The notes beneath the pieces were generated by a model. It was not told the DNA's origin and made no database searches. It was given only the letters and a program-made list of their open reading frames with translations. This document shows, piece by piece, positions 1-11,015 of a stretch of DNA of 64,000 nt (position 1 is the first letter of the stretch; every line of letters begins with the position of its first letter). Origin of the DNA: Seriola aureovittata (taxonomy: Eukaryota > Chordata > Actinopteri > Carangiformes > Carangidae); assembly GCF_021018895.1 (NCBI RefSeq), contig NC_079373.1, forward strand, positions 4,777,501 through 4,841,500. The letters are read 5' to 3'. Both the position numbers and the translations under genes were made by a program.

Positions 1-1337
1 TATTTTTATCTCATTTAATGTGATTTCCTCATTGATTTATGTGGGAATCATTTTTTTTTTTTTTTACCTCCATCCACAGAGAGGTCAGAGGTCAACTGCA
101 GCTTCAGCGCCTCCAGAGCAGACTTTCCTTAAGGAAACCCCCACCAGTTTGACCTGTCACCTGTTATTTGCAATAATCTAAGCAGGTCAGTGGCAAATTC
201 ATGCATCTGGGTGTAGACAGAGCATCTCTCCTGTTTGTTGTTGATCACACACTCCACTTCCTCCTCCCAGGCAGCACTCACACCCTTTTTTTAGTGTGTT
301 TGGCACACACAAAAAAAAAAACTGAAAGGTGTAGTGCTAAATGGATACCAGACTTGAGATGGAGCATCCTACGACATTCGAAATGTGTGTTTCTCAATTC
401 AAGAGGATGAATCATGAGGCCTAATTTAGTCTTAATGGTGAAATATTTTTTGCCACAGTCTCTCTGCTCTCCTCTCCCCCTCCCTCCCTCAATCCTCCTT
501 CACTCATTTCCTCTCCTTCACTTCATATATCACACATAGGAAAACAGCCTTGCTTTCTTTCTGTGAGACAGGAGAAAACAAATGGCAGCAAAGCGACTAA
601 AGTAGGTTGGGGTAACTTTTCAAAGGAGCCGGTCTAAAAATTTATAAACAGATGGAAAGGTTCCAAATCAGTTGCCAACATCTGCATGTGTGTGTGAGTG
701 TGTTTGTGTGTGTTTGGTAGCCATGCATGCGGTGCAGGAGGCTATACTTTCCAAAACAACATGTCTCATAGTCATATTAAATTAAAGACGGAAATGACTA
801 AGGTTGCTGGTACATTGTGGATTTACAGATAAAAGCCTGTTGTTCTATAAGCTTCTTTTTCAACCTAATTGAAATAACTGACCACGGAGCGGAGAACACA
901 GAGTGTGAAAGGTTCACTGATGCTGACTTGAAAATTCTCTTTTTGCTAAGGACTCAAAGGTCAGGATCACAACAACACAGCTCCAGCTTCTTAAGGGATA
1001 TGTCGGCAGGAGGAGTGAGTATCACTGACACTTGGCATCAAACTATTGTTTGTAAGATTTCCTCCTTAATCACTTTTCATGCAGTGATGTGTGTGAATAG
1101 AGTTTAAACAATAATAAGTTAAAACAATGAATTAATCGGCACTTTCTTTTATACTTATACTTATAATTTTTATAATGTAGTATCATGACCTATGCTGGGC
1201 ACTGAAACAACAAATGAGTCTGTCAACCAACTGAACCACTTAAACATGTTTCTCTTGTAATTAAGTAGATTTAGTGAGTATAAATTATATTGAATAACTA
1301 CAGTTAAGCTAAGCTGACTACATTCACATTTATAGCC

Positions 1338-1345
<8 letters not shown>
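1..1345. other. upstream flank, no gene seen
   Basis: Mixed-composition DNA with a CT-rich stretch at 460-520. Its short ORFs match nothing I know. It could be the distal flank of the mir-129-2 host gene or the intergenic space toward ttc17. Confidence 0.6.
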
Positions 1346-1395
<50 letters not shown>

Positions 1396-1420
1396 CATAT
1401 ATATTATATATATATATATT
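1346..1420. repeat. (CA)n then (AT)n microsatellite
   Basis: (CA)22 at 1346-1389 continues into ATATACATATATATTATA-type sequence. Confidence 0.95.
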
Positions 1421-1757
1421 CCATCTGTCACTTTTATGCAATTGTTTAGATGTTCACTTCAAAGATCATGGTGTGTCGAGATATAACGTTCGATTCCTGG
1501 ATTTCAGACTTAAACCTTGGAATTGTATTGTCTTCTGCATTGTGCATATGATGCGTGTAATTTCTATATTGAAGCCCGTAGCCTGTGAATTAGACATATA
1601 AACTGCAGTTCTGTAGTGATTCTGGTGAGTGTATCACCACTTTGCTTCATCAGCTTATTATCAATTGTCAGTCACAATATTTTCCTGGACTGCAGATGAG
1701 TTAGAGGGCTTTCAAAAAAGAGAAGTGAAGAAGTAAAGCATCAGCTTGTAGTGACAT

Positions 1758-1778
1758 TTCAGCACCAGGGACAGCTCC
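1758..1778 (+). promoter_or_regulatory. near-canonical RE1/NRSE
   Basis: Left half TTCAGCACC is followed by AGGGACAGCTCC. It differs from the canonical 21-bp site at only two positions (C to G at position 11, a tolerated spacer position, and G to T at position 19). It is in the same orientation as, and 3.2 kb upstream of, the perfect site at 4995. Confidence 0.75.
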
Positions 1779-2860
1779 TAAAGGGAACCCTCAGTACGCC
1801 AGTTAACTCTTCAATAAACTTTCTTCATTAACAGCTTTCCAAACACTGTATGTATGACCTGAAACTAAAACCACCACAGTTCTGGTTTATTCATGCTGTA
1901 TAGAAAAACATCTGAATGGAATGTTCTCGAATTTGGTATCACCATTCGTTCCAATTCCAGTGGCATTAGCATCGTCCAGTCCACCATCATTTATCTGTTA
2001 AAAATGACCTGAAATGTTCCAGTGCAGCAGTGACAACATATCTGTTCATCAAGAACAAGGCGGGGTTCTTTAAATCAAATTTTCTATTTTGTATTTGAAG
2101 GAATTAAAGGATTTCTGGGGGTCATTACGGGTCTGCTACTGGAAGACCCAGAAGAACCCAGCATTGTCTGGATGTTCTCATCATCCCTAAAACCTGTAGA
2201 ATTACATATGTTGTTTCTCTTCCTACCGGTCTGTCCGTCTGCCTGTCTGTCTGTCTGTTCTGGCTCCCTGGGCTTTAAGAGCTGTGGGTTAAATGGGGAA
2301 ATGTTTTCAACATTGTCAGCTGGAGGCTGGAGGATATTTTTAGACTGGAAGAGACAGAGAGACAGAAACAAAAAGAGATGAACCTATCTGACCTGACTAC
2401 TAAAGCTATTACTTATTATCTTTTATCATAACCTTAATCAATGTTTTCTTTCTTTATGCTCTCCTTTTTCATTGATTATGTGTTTATATACTTGCTTTGA
2501 CAGCAATGACTAATATACATATGCGAAATTCAATTTGAATTTGAGTTATTTTTGTATTGTCACCCCCTCCAGCGGGACTCCAAGTCTTTACGCTTCAGAT
2601 ATCGATGTGTCTGGGCTGTAGCTCTCCGCCCCAGTCGGCTTAGAAATGGTGGCGGAGGGATGTGAGGGGGGTGGGGGGGTTGGCGGGGTAAAACATGCTA
2701 TCCCTCTCCATCCTCACCCATATCTACCAACACACACACCCCTTCACCCCAAACGCCCCAACCCCAAACACTTAAGCCCCACCCCTCTCTCCTTGCCAGC
2801 TGAATTAATTTGATACTATTTTTGAAAGTCAGTGTTTCTAAGGGATACCTAATGACGCAA

Positions 2861-2868
2861 TGACGTCA
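2861..2868. promoter_or_regulatory. full CRE palindrome
   Basis: TGACGTCA, preceded by a second bZIP-like half site TGACGCAA at 2853. The same TGACGTCAATGC string recurs at 6789. Full CRE palindromes bind CREB/ATF factors. Confidence 0.5.
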
Positions 2869-3599
2869 ATGCAGGTCAATAGCACACTGCTGGAGAAGAG
2901 GACCAGGGAAAGAGAGACAGATAGAGAGACAAACACATAGAGATGGAGAGAGAGCGAGAGAGAGAGAGAGAGAAAGAAAGAGAGGTGGTTGCAGGTCTCG
3001 TCGTCCAGACACTTTTCCAAAGCCATTCCCTGTGCTGTGACATGAATGCATCTCCATACCCGGAGATTTCGTTCTTTTCTTTTATACATACATATAAAAT
3101 GAATTCCCTATCCCTCCCCGCGAGCTGCATTTGCTTCACCTCACTCCTCGTTCCTTTTTAATTGAGCCCGATTTATTCGTTTCCCGGCGGGTTTGCGCCG
3201 ATAATAGCGCGGACGCTTCTCCTTCCCCATTCATGCTTTCCGTCTCTGTCTGGGAGTCATTCACACAGACACACACGTACACACACATAGGCACATAGAC
3301 ACACACGCGCACAGAGAGAGAGAGAGAGAGAAAGAGAGAGCAAGAGGGAGAGACAGAGAGAGAGTCAATGCAGTGAGGTGAATCGTGCGGCGCGCCTCCC
3401 CAAATGCGTAAAGTCCCCCTGATTTGGCGGGCTCTTTCTATCAGCTGGCTCACATTTGTAACTCTGTGTACTCTTCCCCCTCCTCCTCTCCAGCCACCAC
3501 CACCGCCACCTTTCCACTCCCAAACCCTTCACCCCTCCCAACACCACCACCACCCAGCCAACCCACCTTTTATTTGAGCTAGCGCCCTAAATCCTGAAT

Positions 3600-3808
3600 G
3601 GCAACACCAAATATTTTAGTCTCCGACAGAACTGGGAGACGACGCACATCGGACTGACCTGCTTTCTCCATCCTGACGCATGAGGAGAGACTGTAGGCTG
3701 CCTTGCTTTCACTCTCCCTCTGTCTCCTCTGTCTGTCTCAGCCTGCACAAAGCCCTTCTTTTAAAAAAGAGTTTAAAAAGAGAGAGAGAGAAATGAAAAA
3801 CGGAAAAG
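3600..3808 (+). ncRNA. candidate first exon (1a) of a mir-129-2 host transcript
   Basis: A strong splice donor, GGAAAAG|GTAAGTGC, follows 3808 in a CpG-rich region containing CA and GA tracts. The exon would end in ATGAAAAACGGAAAAG. Joined to the next candidate exon at 7548, that ATG reads only five or six codons before a TAG, so the exon looks like untranslated sequence. The 5' end is not determined; 3600 is a guess based on the change from polypurine/CT tracts to mixed sequence. It may be an upstream alternative promoter of the MIR129-2 host gene. Transcript data would be needed to confirm it. Confidence 0.4.
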
Positions 3809-4994
3809 GTAAGTGCTTTCTTTTGTAGATGGCGCGAATCCCGACCCAGAATGTGATGTACTAGTCAGGGAAGTTTGACCAGTTTCAGTTAGACCATGCA
3901 TAGCCTAGATATTTTTGGGACTGGGAGATTACCGCTTGATCTGGGGGTAATAGCACTCTCCTGAGTAGGAATGTAGTGGCGGGGAAAAGTCATGTTACCC
4001 GCCGTTTCTAGTCTGAATCCATCTTTTTGACACAATGATCTAAATTATCTGAGGATGTCGGTCATTAAAGGGGAAACCATACATATGGCGCTTCTGCGAA
4101 CATTTTTTTGCTTAACATCGCGGGTGTTTTGCCCCAGAGAGACTTCTATCTGAAGCTCATAATTAACACTGTTTCTCATTTGCTGCACATGATCCTCCCA
4201 GAGCGACTTTATTTAGGTTCATCGCGGGGCATGCCGGTGTTTGCGAGCGTTGCTATCACCGGGAAAGATCAGACGAGGCTATAAACACAGCAGCAGTGGA
4301 ACTGTATTCAGGAAGGGTTTTTCTCTTTTGGGTCTCTCTCTCTCTTTCTTTCTCTCTCTCTCTCTCTCTGTGTATGCATATTGACATCGGAGGGGATTTT
4401 GCAGACACTCAAAGAGAGCGGGCTGCGGTAATGCGTAGGAGTATTCACGTGTTGGGGATCCTCTGCTTTAGGCTGCCTGCTCTGCTCAGATGCCTAGTAA
4501 CAACTGGGGGGGGGGGGGGGGGGGGGGAGTTTGGGAAAATCAAAATTTGCTGACCCTGTTTCTTATGTTTCTAACATCTGTCACATGATATATTTTACTG
4601 TTTGGGCAACCCTGTGTGCCAGTAAAGCAAATGTGAGTAGAGAGAGAGAGCGAGAGAGCGAGACAGCCCCTCGTTCATGTATATTTGTCAGAGTCAAAGC
4701 TCAGATTAGAGCTAAGGCTCCTTCAGTTCTCCACTTGTAAACAACTTTCCGCAGCGGACCTGCGTCAGTCCACACGTGTTGCCCGCCACCTTAGAGTTAC
4801 ATGTTGTCCTGTTTCTTTTACAAGGCAGCAATAGGCTACAACTGCATCTGTAAATCTCGCATGCATGCTCTCTTCAACTTGGCGCCGAAGCAACATAAGG
4901 TTTAGCATCAACATCAACTGTGTGTGCAGTGTGTTGTGTAAATTACCCTGCATGCTCTGGGAGGTTAGGGAGGTGGACACGACAGGCTGAGCGG

Positions 4995-5015
4995 TTCAGC
5001 ACCACGGACAGCGCC
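4995..5015 (+). promoter_or_regulatory. canonical RE1/NRSE (REST binding site)
   Basis: Left half TTCAGCACC is followed directly by right half ACGGACAGCGCC. This 21-bp sequence matches the canonical RE1/NRSE consensus at every position that I know. REST binds it and recruits CoREST and Sin3 co-repressors to silence neuronal genes outside neurons. It lies 1.2 kb inside the first candidate host intron and 6.7 kb upstream of mir-129-2, a neuronal microRNA. Confidence 0.88.
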
Positions 5016-5637
5016 TCGCTCATCCTGTGGTCGATTCAGCAGAAATTTCAGCAGGAGGTGAATAATGTTAACCACCACCAATAAAGTGGCAAAACAGGTA
5101 TTTTTCTCCAGAGTTGCATTAGTTTCACAAGATGGTACATCGTGACAATAACAATGGAGAGTTTTTAGAGGAGGTGGTTACAGATGTCCATTTCCGGATT
5201 TAACTCATTGCGGCAAAGCGACTTGGTTTGCAAACTGCGATTGCGGTAAAAGTGCGGTATAAGCGCATCTCCTGTAGTGAAACAGTTGTGACAGTGAGAG
5301 CTGCGGAGTATTTCGTCCTCTCTCGTTCTGAGGTGACAAAAGCTTCACAAATGAGAGGAAAAAGAGGAGAACTCTGCTGCGGTCTGCAACTTGCTGGAGT
5401 CAGGAGTGCATACTTTTTTTAAGGAGGGGGGAGGAGGAGGAGGACGGGTGGGGTGGGGTGGGGTGGGAGGTGGGAGGTGGGGGGTAGAATAAGGGGGGAT
5501 CTGTGGCTGAGTTTGTCGACACCACGCGCTCATGTTGGCGCACTGCACTGAGGAACCTCGGTTGCAACTCCCATTGATACTGCTCCCTCTTTGATTGAAT
5601 GATTGTGGACTACAGGGAACTGTGAGTGTGTACATGT

Positions 5638-5668
<31 letters not shown>

Positions 5669-6245
5669 GGGGGGGGGGGGGTGGTGGCTAGTGGTGGTGG
5701 TTTGTGTGTGGGGTAGATGGGATATTTGACTATTGTCTTATCTTTTCGTACTTTGGCTTGAGTGACTTGATGGCTTGGGGAAAAAAACAGAGCCAGACAG
5801 ATGCCAAAATATCCAGAGCATAAATCTCACCTTGTGCTTCTTCTTCCTCTTCTTCTTCTTATCATTGATTTGTTATGCTGGTGATCTTAGGGTAGAGGAC
5901 ATGCTAAATCCGCTCTCTGTGTGTCCCTATACATGCACTCGCCAGCAGTCACGGACATACAGTTGGCCTACAGGCAGGGATAAAAATAGCACAAACCGAT
6001 GCGTCGGGCGCAGCCCTTTTCCCTTCTCAGAGCTGACTTTTCTAGGTAGCTTCCACTCAGTGCAGCCTCACCACCTCCATCTCTCCCCCCCACCCCTACA
6101 CCATCAACCTTAGCGCACTCCATCCCATCCCGTAAAGTCTCGTGAATCTCCACGCGGTGCAGATGGACGGCGTGGGGTGTGTGGAGAGGGTCTTACAGTA
6201 AAGGTGTTATAGATATTGAAGGGGAGGTGAGAGACAGAGCGTGCT

Positions 6246-6276
<31 letters not shown>
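6246..6276 (+). repeat. poly-G run of 31
   Basis: Thirty-one consecutive G. Similar runs occur at 4506-4527, 9566-9583 and 60447-60461, and poly-C at 9079-9110 (interrupted). All can form G-quadruplexes, and their lengths may be unreliable in the assembly. Confidence 0.9.
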
Positions 6277-6278
<2 letters not shown>

Positions 6279-6788
6279 TGTTTGTGCGCCTTTACACGGA
6301 CAAGTGTGCGCTCCCCGTGGGTCTATTCCGCGGATGAGCGGGGTCTGGTGCGTGGGCACGGCCAGTGAATATATGAGATGGATGGAGGAGGCAGCGGCTC
6401 AGTTCGCCGTGTTTTCCTCTGCCTTATCTGCTTAAAGATGCAGTGTTTTGTCCGCCACATGCACTGTATGCTGGGATAAAAATTCTCCAAGACCAAAACA
6501 GCACCAACGCTTGGCGGGGGGATATACAGAGACAAGGGAGCGGGGGGGTGGGGGGGTAGTGGTGTTTGGATGGAAACCCAGATGCTAGAGCATTAGAGGA
6601 GGGTTTCTAACAGGAGATAACCTACTCCAAAGCTACAGTTTCCACGACTGCACACCACAAATATCCACCTGTAATATTTTCCTATTCTGGCACTCATTTT
6701 TTCCGTGGCACATTTGCCAAGAGCTGATCACAGAGCGGTAGTGTCTTTAATCAGGCTCTACGGGCTGTAAAGTGAGAGAATCTAAACG

Positions 6789-6796
6789 TGACGTCA
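6789..6796. promoter_or_regulatory. full CRE palindrome
   Basis: TGACGTCA within TGACGTCAATGC, followed 19 bases later by TGACGCAG. It lies in the first candidate host intron, 760 nt upstream of the 28-nt micro-exon. Confidence 0.5.
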
Positions 6797-7547
6797 ATGC
6801 CTAGTAACTGACGCAGCCCTTCAACAAAAATGGCTTTTTATTTATTATTTTTTCTTCTTCTCGTCAGCAAAGCTTGATTACTCCAATTTTACAGTGTTCC
6901 GTCGACTGAAAAGAAAAGAGAAAATCCCACAAGAAGCGTTGGGTAATCCGCGTTCATCAGTATTTGGACCTATTTTGCGTTCATGAGTTTGAGCTGCTGA
7001 AGTGACACTGGGACGAGAAGCTTCTGAAGAGGGCGACAAGACAGCAGATATGTCGATGATATTGGCAGCGACGACGAGTTCCAGATTTTTAGTTGTAGAG
7101 GGGAGGAAAGTAGTGAGGTTTACGGATGCAAAGGAGGTGGTGGTGGTGCTGTTGAAGGCACACTGGGTTCCAAAAAAAAAAAAAATCACTGCAATGATGC
7201 AACGGAGGGGAATCGGGGCTCTTGTGCAGAGTTGGAGAGGCAAAATTAATTTACATTACATGCACTTCACGTAACGTTCCTAAGCGATGCCTTTTGTGAG
7301 TGTTTTTTTTTTCTCCTTCCTCGTACTGTGACCTAAAAATAGCAACATAGTTTTGATCGTGCGCCAGAAATAGACAGACGGGTATCACTTGTATAAAAAG
7401 GGAGGCGATCCTGAGCAAACTTGGACGTGCCACTGTAAGCCTACATAATAACAAATGGAGGACTTAATCTGTTGCATTTCTTCCACACTCTTGTTGCGGC
7501 TTTGCCCTAATATCTCAATCTTTCTCTCTGTGTTTCTCTTCCTCCAG

Positions 7548-7575
7548 TTTAGGACCGGGACGTGCCTGCACCATG
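7548..7575 (+). ncRNA. candidate 28-nt micro-exon of host transcript
   Basis: A long polypyrimidine tract ending TTCCTCCAG|T defines an acceptor after 7547, and ATG|GTGAGTGAG defines a strong donor at 7576. The 28-nt exon between them ends exactly on an ATG in a reasonable Kozak context (CACCATG). Spliced to the exon at 14182, the ATG would open a 15-codon frame beginning MEGTMTTTKYK and ending METR before TGA, too short to suggest a protein. I therefore treat it as a non-coding exon with a possible upstream-type ORF. Confidence 0.4.
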
Positions 7576-8111
7576 GTGAGTGAGACATTTGCACATGCAA
7601 CGTTTAATTCTATGTACTTTTGTGTCTTTTCAGTAGTGCATGTTTCTGAGTGCCTGTGCTGTTTCTTTTCCCCCCATTTTTTTTGCCTCCTCCTCTGTCT
7701 CATGCACGCAAAAACAAAAAAACACTTGACTCCCGGTCCCAGGCATGGATTTAATTGGCATGCTTTACGAGCCATGTTTAACTGTAGAACCGAAGCATAG
7801 AGCAACCCTTCCTGCAGAGTAGGAATCACCCTTTTTGGTAAATAAGCAAGTGCAAAAACTCCCTTTGTCTGTTGGCGCTGTTGAGTCTCTATCACATATT
7901 TATTTTTTTCCCTCCCATCTCACTGCTTAACCGCGAAAGCGAGGGGAACCCTTCTCTGATGAGCGCTTAAGGACGCCTTTCCCTCCGTTTTTTCTTGCTT
8001 TTAAGAGGAGTCGTACTGGCAGAGAAGCGACGGTGGAGGAGGAAGAGAGGAGTGAAGTGAGGAGCTGTTGCTGCAGCAGAGACCAGGCGCACCGCATGGG
8101 GAAACCCGGGA

Positions 8112-8136
8112 GCTGTCCAGCAGCAATGGTGCTGAA
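8112..8136 (-). promoter_or_regulatory. expanded-spacing RE1 half-sites
   Basis: On the minus strand the left half TTCAGCACC (GGTGCTGAA at 8128-8136) and the right half GGACAGC (GCTGTCC at 8112-8118) are in the canonical order, but separated by 9 bases rather than 2. That adds 7 and gives the 18-type spacing; REST is known to accept non-canonical RE1 sites whose half-sites are moved apart by several bases. The two half-sites are individually perfect. Confidence 0.5.
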
Positions 8137-8464
8137 ACCACACCAAGTGGCGGTAGTGGGCTGTTACTGGCGGTGGTGTGTTTGCTTGTGTGTGTGTTCA
8201 TGTGCATGTGTGTGGGGTGGTGGGGGGTGGTGGTGGCTGGTGTTGTTCCTGGCAGCCAAAAGCTTTATTTACTCCTGTTTGAAAACCAGCAGCATCTATT
8301 CTGAGTGAATCCTCTTTCCTGAAGCGACGTTGGAGGAGAAATACTAAGCCCCCCCCCTCCTTAAAATTCCTGAGGGGAGACATTTGGCTCGAAAAGATGT
8401 TATAACAGAGCTTTTCCCGCCCGTACAGTTTGAACGGCCTCTTCGGATGCCATAGGCAGCCAGA

Positions 8465-8465
8465 C

Positions 8466-8537
<72 letters not shown>
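8465..8537 (+). repeat. (GA)n tract
   Basis: A GA-rich purine tract with AAAG and ATAG interruptions. Related tracts lie at 2943-2985, 3316-3363, 4640-4665 and 11246-11269. GA tracts recruit GAGA-type factors and can form triplex DNA. Confidence 0.9.
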
Positions 8538-8538
<1 letters not shown>

Positions 8539-9929
8539 AGCCGGACCGACTTGGATCAGCTTTTCTTCTGCTCACGTCAGTCCCGTTATTTCCTCCCGTG
8601 CCTGACCAACTTTCCTCCTGTGCCTGACAACCGTGCCTTACAAATCCTTTTTTTTTTTTGTGAAGTGAAGTGATTAGTTTTGAAGTGAAGCTACTTTGTA
8701 ATCGCGTTAAAAATGAATAGAAGAAGTGAAGCAGGTGTCAAGTTCGTAGTATGTTTAGGAAATGTTTGGAAAAAAGTAGCAAAAATAGTTGAGATTTTTT
8801 TCAGTGTTTGAATTCAGCAAGACGCGTGTGACTTCAGTGTCTTTTTCGGTTCAAGAGCTCTGTTCACAATAACTTTGCGTCCTCGCGACCAGGAGGGCGC
8901 TCAAGAGGCGAAGTGGAGCGTCGCTATTGTCTCCCAGAAAGAGTTTGAAGGAATCACCCTTTCAATTAAGGTAGCCTATCAGTGCTGAATTAGCGACCCG
9001 GACCGGGAAGACGATGAATAGGCTACAGGCGTCTGGACAGTTCTGCAGCCCGACTGGGACACACGACCCGCGCTCGACACCCCCCCCCCCCCGTCCGCCC
9101 CCCCCCCCCGCCCCCTTAGTCCCAGTCTGTGCACGACTTTGGCCAATTCTTCCCAGTATTTTTGCATGCAGGCTACGAGGCTACCGTGCCACAGATGGAA
9201 AGAAAAAAAACACACACATCGACCACCTGTCTTTGTCATGAAAAATCCCGATTGCACTTCACCTGCGATAGGCTACATTCCTTCACCTCCCCCAAACACC
9301 AAAAAATAGCAACTCTGTAATTCTTCGTCGGTCAAAACGCGTAAATAGCGACTCGAGGGGCGAGATCTCGCTCAATAATTCAATACCGAGCGTGTAATTT
9401 CGGTGGAAACAACACGGATTCCCGAGTCGTGACTGCTAAAGTGAGTAATGTGCGCGTTGGCTGCGTCAGGAGAGGCAGTCACTGTGCAGTGCAGACGGTG
9501 GGGGAGAATCGTGACTGACTGGGTTGCAAATGAAAAGACCACCCAATGAAAAAAATACCCACACGGGGGGGGGGGGGGGGGGGGTCTAAGGTCTGGGTTG
9601 TGCTTAAGACTCTGGGTTTGCACTAACCATTTCCCTAACACCCCCCTCCCTCCCTCACTCCCCCCTTCAATCCCAAATATCTCCTTTCTCCCCAAAGCTT
9701 GTTTTTAGTGTGAGCCCTGCTGCTTGCTGGCAGCCAACTTGAATGCAGACGAGTTTCATCAGTGATAGTGGGGCGGTGTTGATGGAGAGAAAGAGAGGGG
9801 AAGGGGAGGAGGAGGGGAGAAGGGGGGGGGGGTGAGGGGTAGGGGGGGTATGTTGGTTTGAAGTCAAGCCTGGTACAAACAAGAAGGGGGGGGGGGGGGG
9901 CAGAGAGAGAGGGGGTCCGGATTCAGATC

Positions 9930-10064
9930 GTGACCCGGCCTCCACCTCGGTATACAGTAACTTGCAGCTCCAGAGGGGGAAGTTGAGGGTTGTTTATAGG
10001 GGTGAGATGTTGCAATGGCTTCTGAAAAACTAACGGAACAGTTGCAGGAAAAATAAAAAAACAG
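9930..10064 (+). ncRNA. candidate alternative first exon (1b) with a 13-codon ORF
   Basis: A strong donor AAACAG|GTAAGTTTT follows 10064. The sequence just upstream is mixed composition after a long G-rich stretch, as expected for an alternative first exon inside the CpG-rich region. It holds a short ORF at 10015-10056 reading MASEKLTEQLQEK and then stopping. The 5' boundary is not visible and is set arbitrarily. The exon would splice past mir-129-2 to 14182 if used. Confidence 0.3.
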
Positions 10065-10904
10065 GTAAGTTTTTTTTCCTCTTTATTTAATTATCTCGTT
10101 GCTAAATTTTGACGAAAAAAGAAAACACATTAAAGATGGTTTGAACTCAGAGTGTGTGAGAATGAGTGGTTTACGGTCGTGATGAACTCTTTAACTCTTG
10201 ATGTGATGCTCAGGACTGTGTTGTTGTTTTGTTAAGTTGTACACTGCCGCTGTATAAGCTGTAAACTGTTGCAGTATGTAGTAGTAGCGGTGATATAATA
10301 GTCATGCTGCTGTGGTTCAAACCTTAAAAACACCCGCTGGAAATGACTGAAGCATCGGCTCCGGACTGAGATTCCAGTCCGGAGACCCCCGTGTCGTTTT
10401 CGCAATGGTACCCTCCGGTGAACTGTATAGGTGACCATGAGTCGCCTCAGATGCTTCTTGCTATGTTGTGATGCGACTTGGAGGGGCTGCGCGAGGCTCC
10501 CTACACTTTGTCGACATGCACTTGTTATTTTTTTGTTATTATATTTCTGCTCGCTGTGTTTGCTTTTGCCATCATTTGATGTCGCTTGTAGCTGGCTCGT
10601 GTAAGAAAGGGGGGGGGGGGTGTTTGTGATGAGGTGAAAACTGCTCATCCTCGCTGTCACATTTCTTGTTTATTATTATTGTCAGCATAATTTAGTTTTG
10701 TTTATCACGATATGAACCATTCAGAGCGACGGTTGGTTTCGCAGCCTCGCGAGACGCCCTGCTAACGCAAAAAAATAAAAGAAAATGTTCATTAAAAAAA
10801 TAGCCGCATCAAAATGCTCATATCCCTATATGAGTGCATATAAGTATACACTCTCTCTGGTATAGATCACAATTTGGTTAGCCCTGTCTATTTTTTTCAA
10901 AAAG

Positions 10905-11015
10905 GGGGGTCCCTATATGAGCGAGACACCGATTGGTTGATGACGAGGTTTGGTTTGCTCCAATAAGATCCCTCCCTGCTCTCTATTTATTGCCAGCAGT
11001 TTACAGCCTTGCTCC
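10905..11015 (+). promoter_or_regulatory. mir129-2: candidate proximal promoter of pri-mir-129-2
   Basis: Two CCAAT boxes lie 24 bases apart: GATTGG (CCAAT on the minus strand) at 10931-10936 and CCAAT at 10960-10964. They are followed by a TATA-like CTATTTAT at 10983-10990. A start site would then be expected near 11015, in a GC-rich stretch with pyrimidine-initiator character, about 670 nt upstream of the mir-129-2 hairpin. The spacing of CCAAT boxes, TATA-like box and presumed start is typical of a vertebrate RNA polymerase II promoter. A TCCCTATATGAG motif at 10910 repeats one at 10823. No CAGE or transcript evidence is available here, so the exact start is an estimate. Confidence 0.6.

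Noticed and set aside
102..122. TTCAGCGCC half RE1 near the window start
   Set aside because: No matching right half at canonical or expanded spacing.
1488..1500. tRNA B-box-like GTTCGATTCCTGG
   Set aside because: No A-box, anticodon stem or acceptor stem at the required distances.
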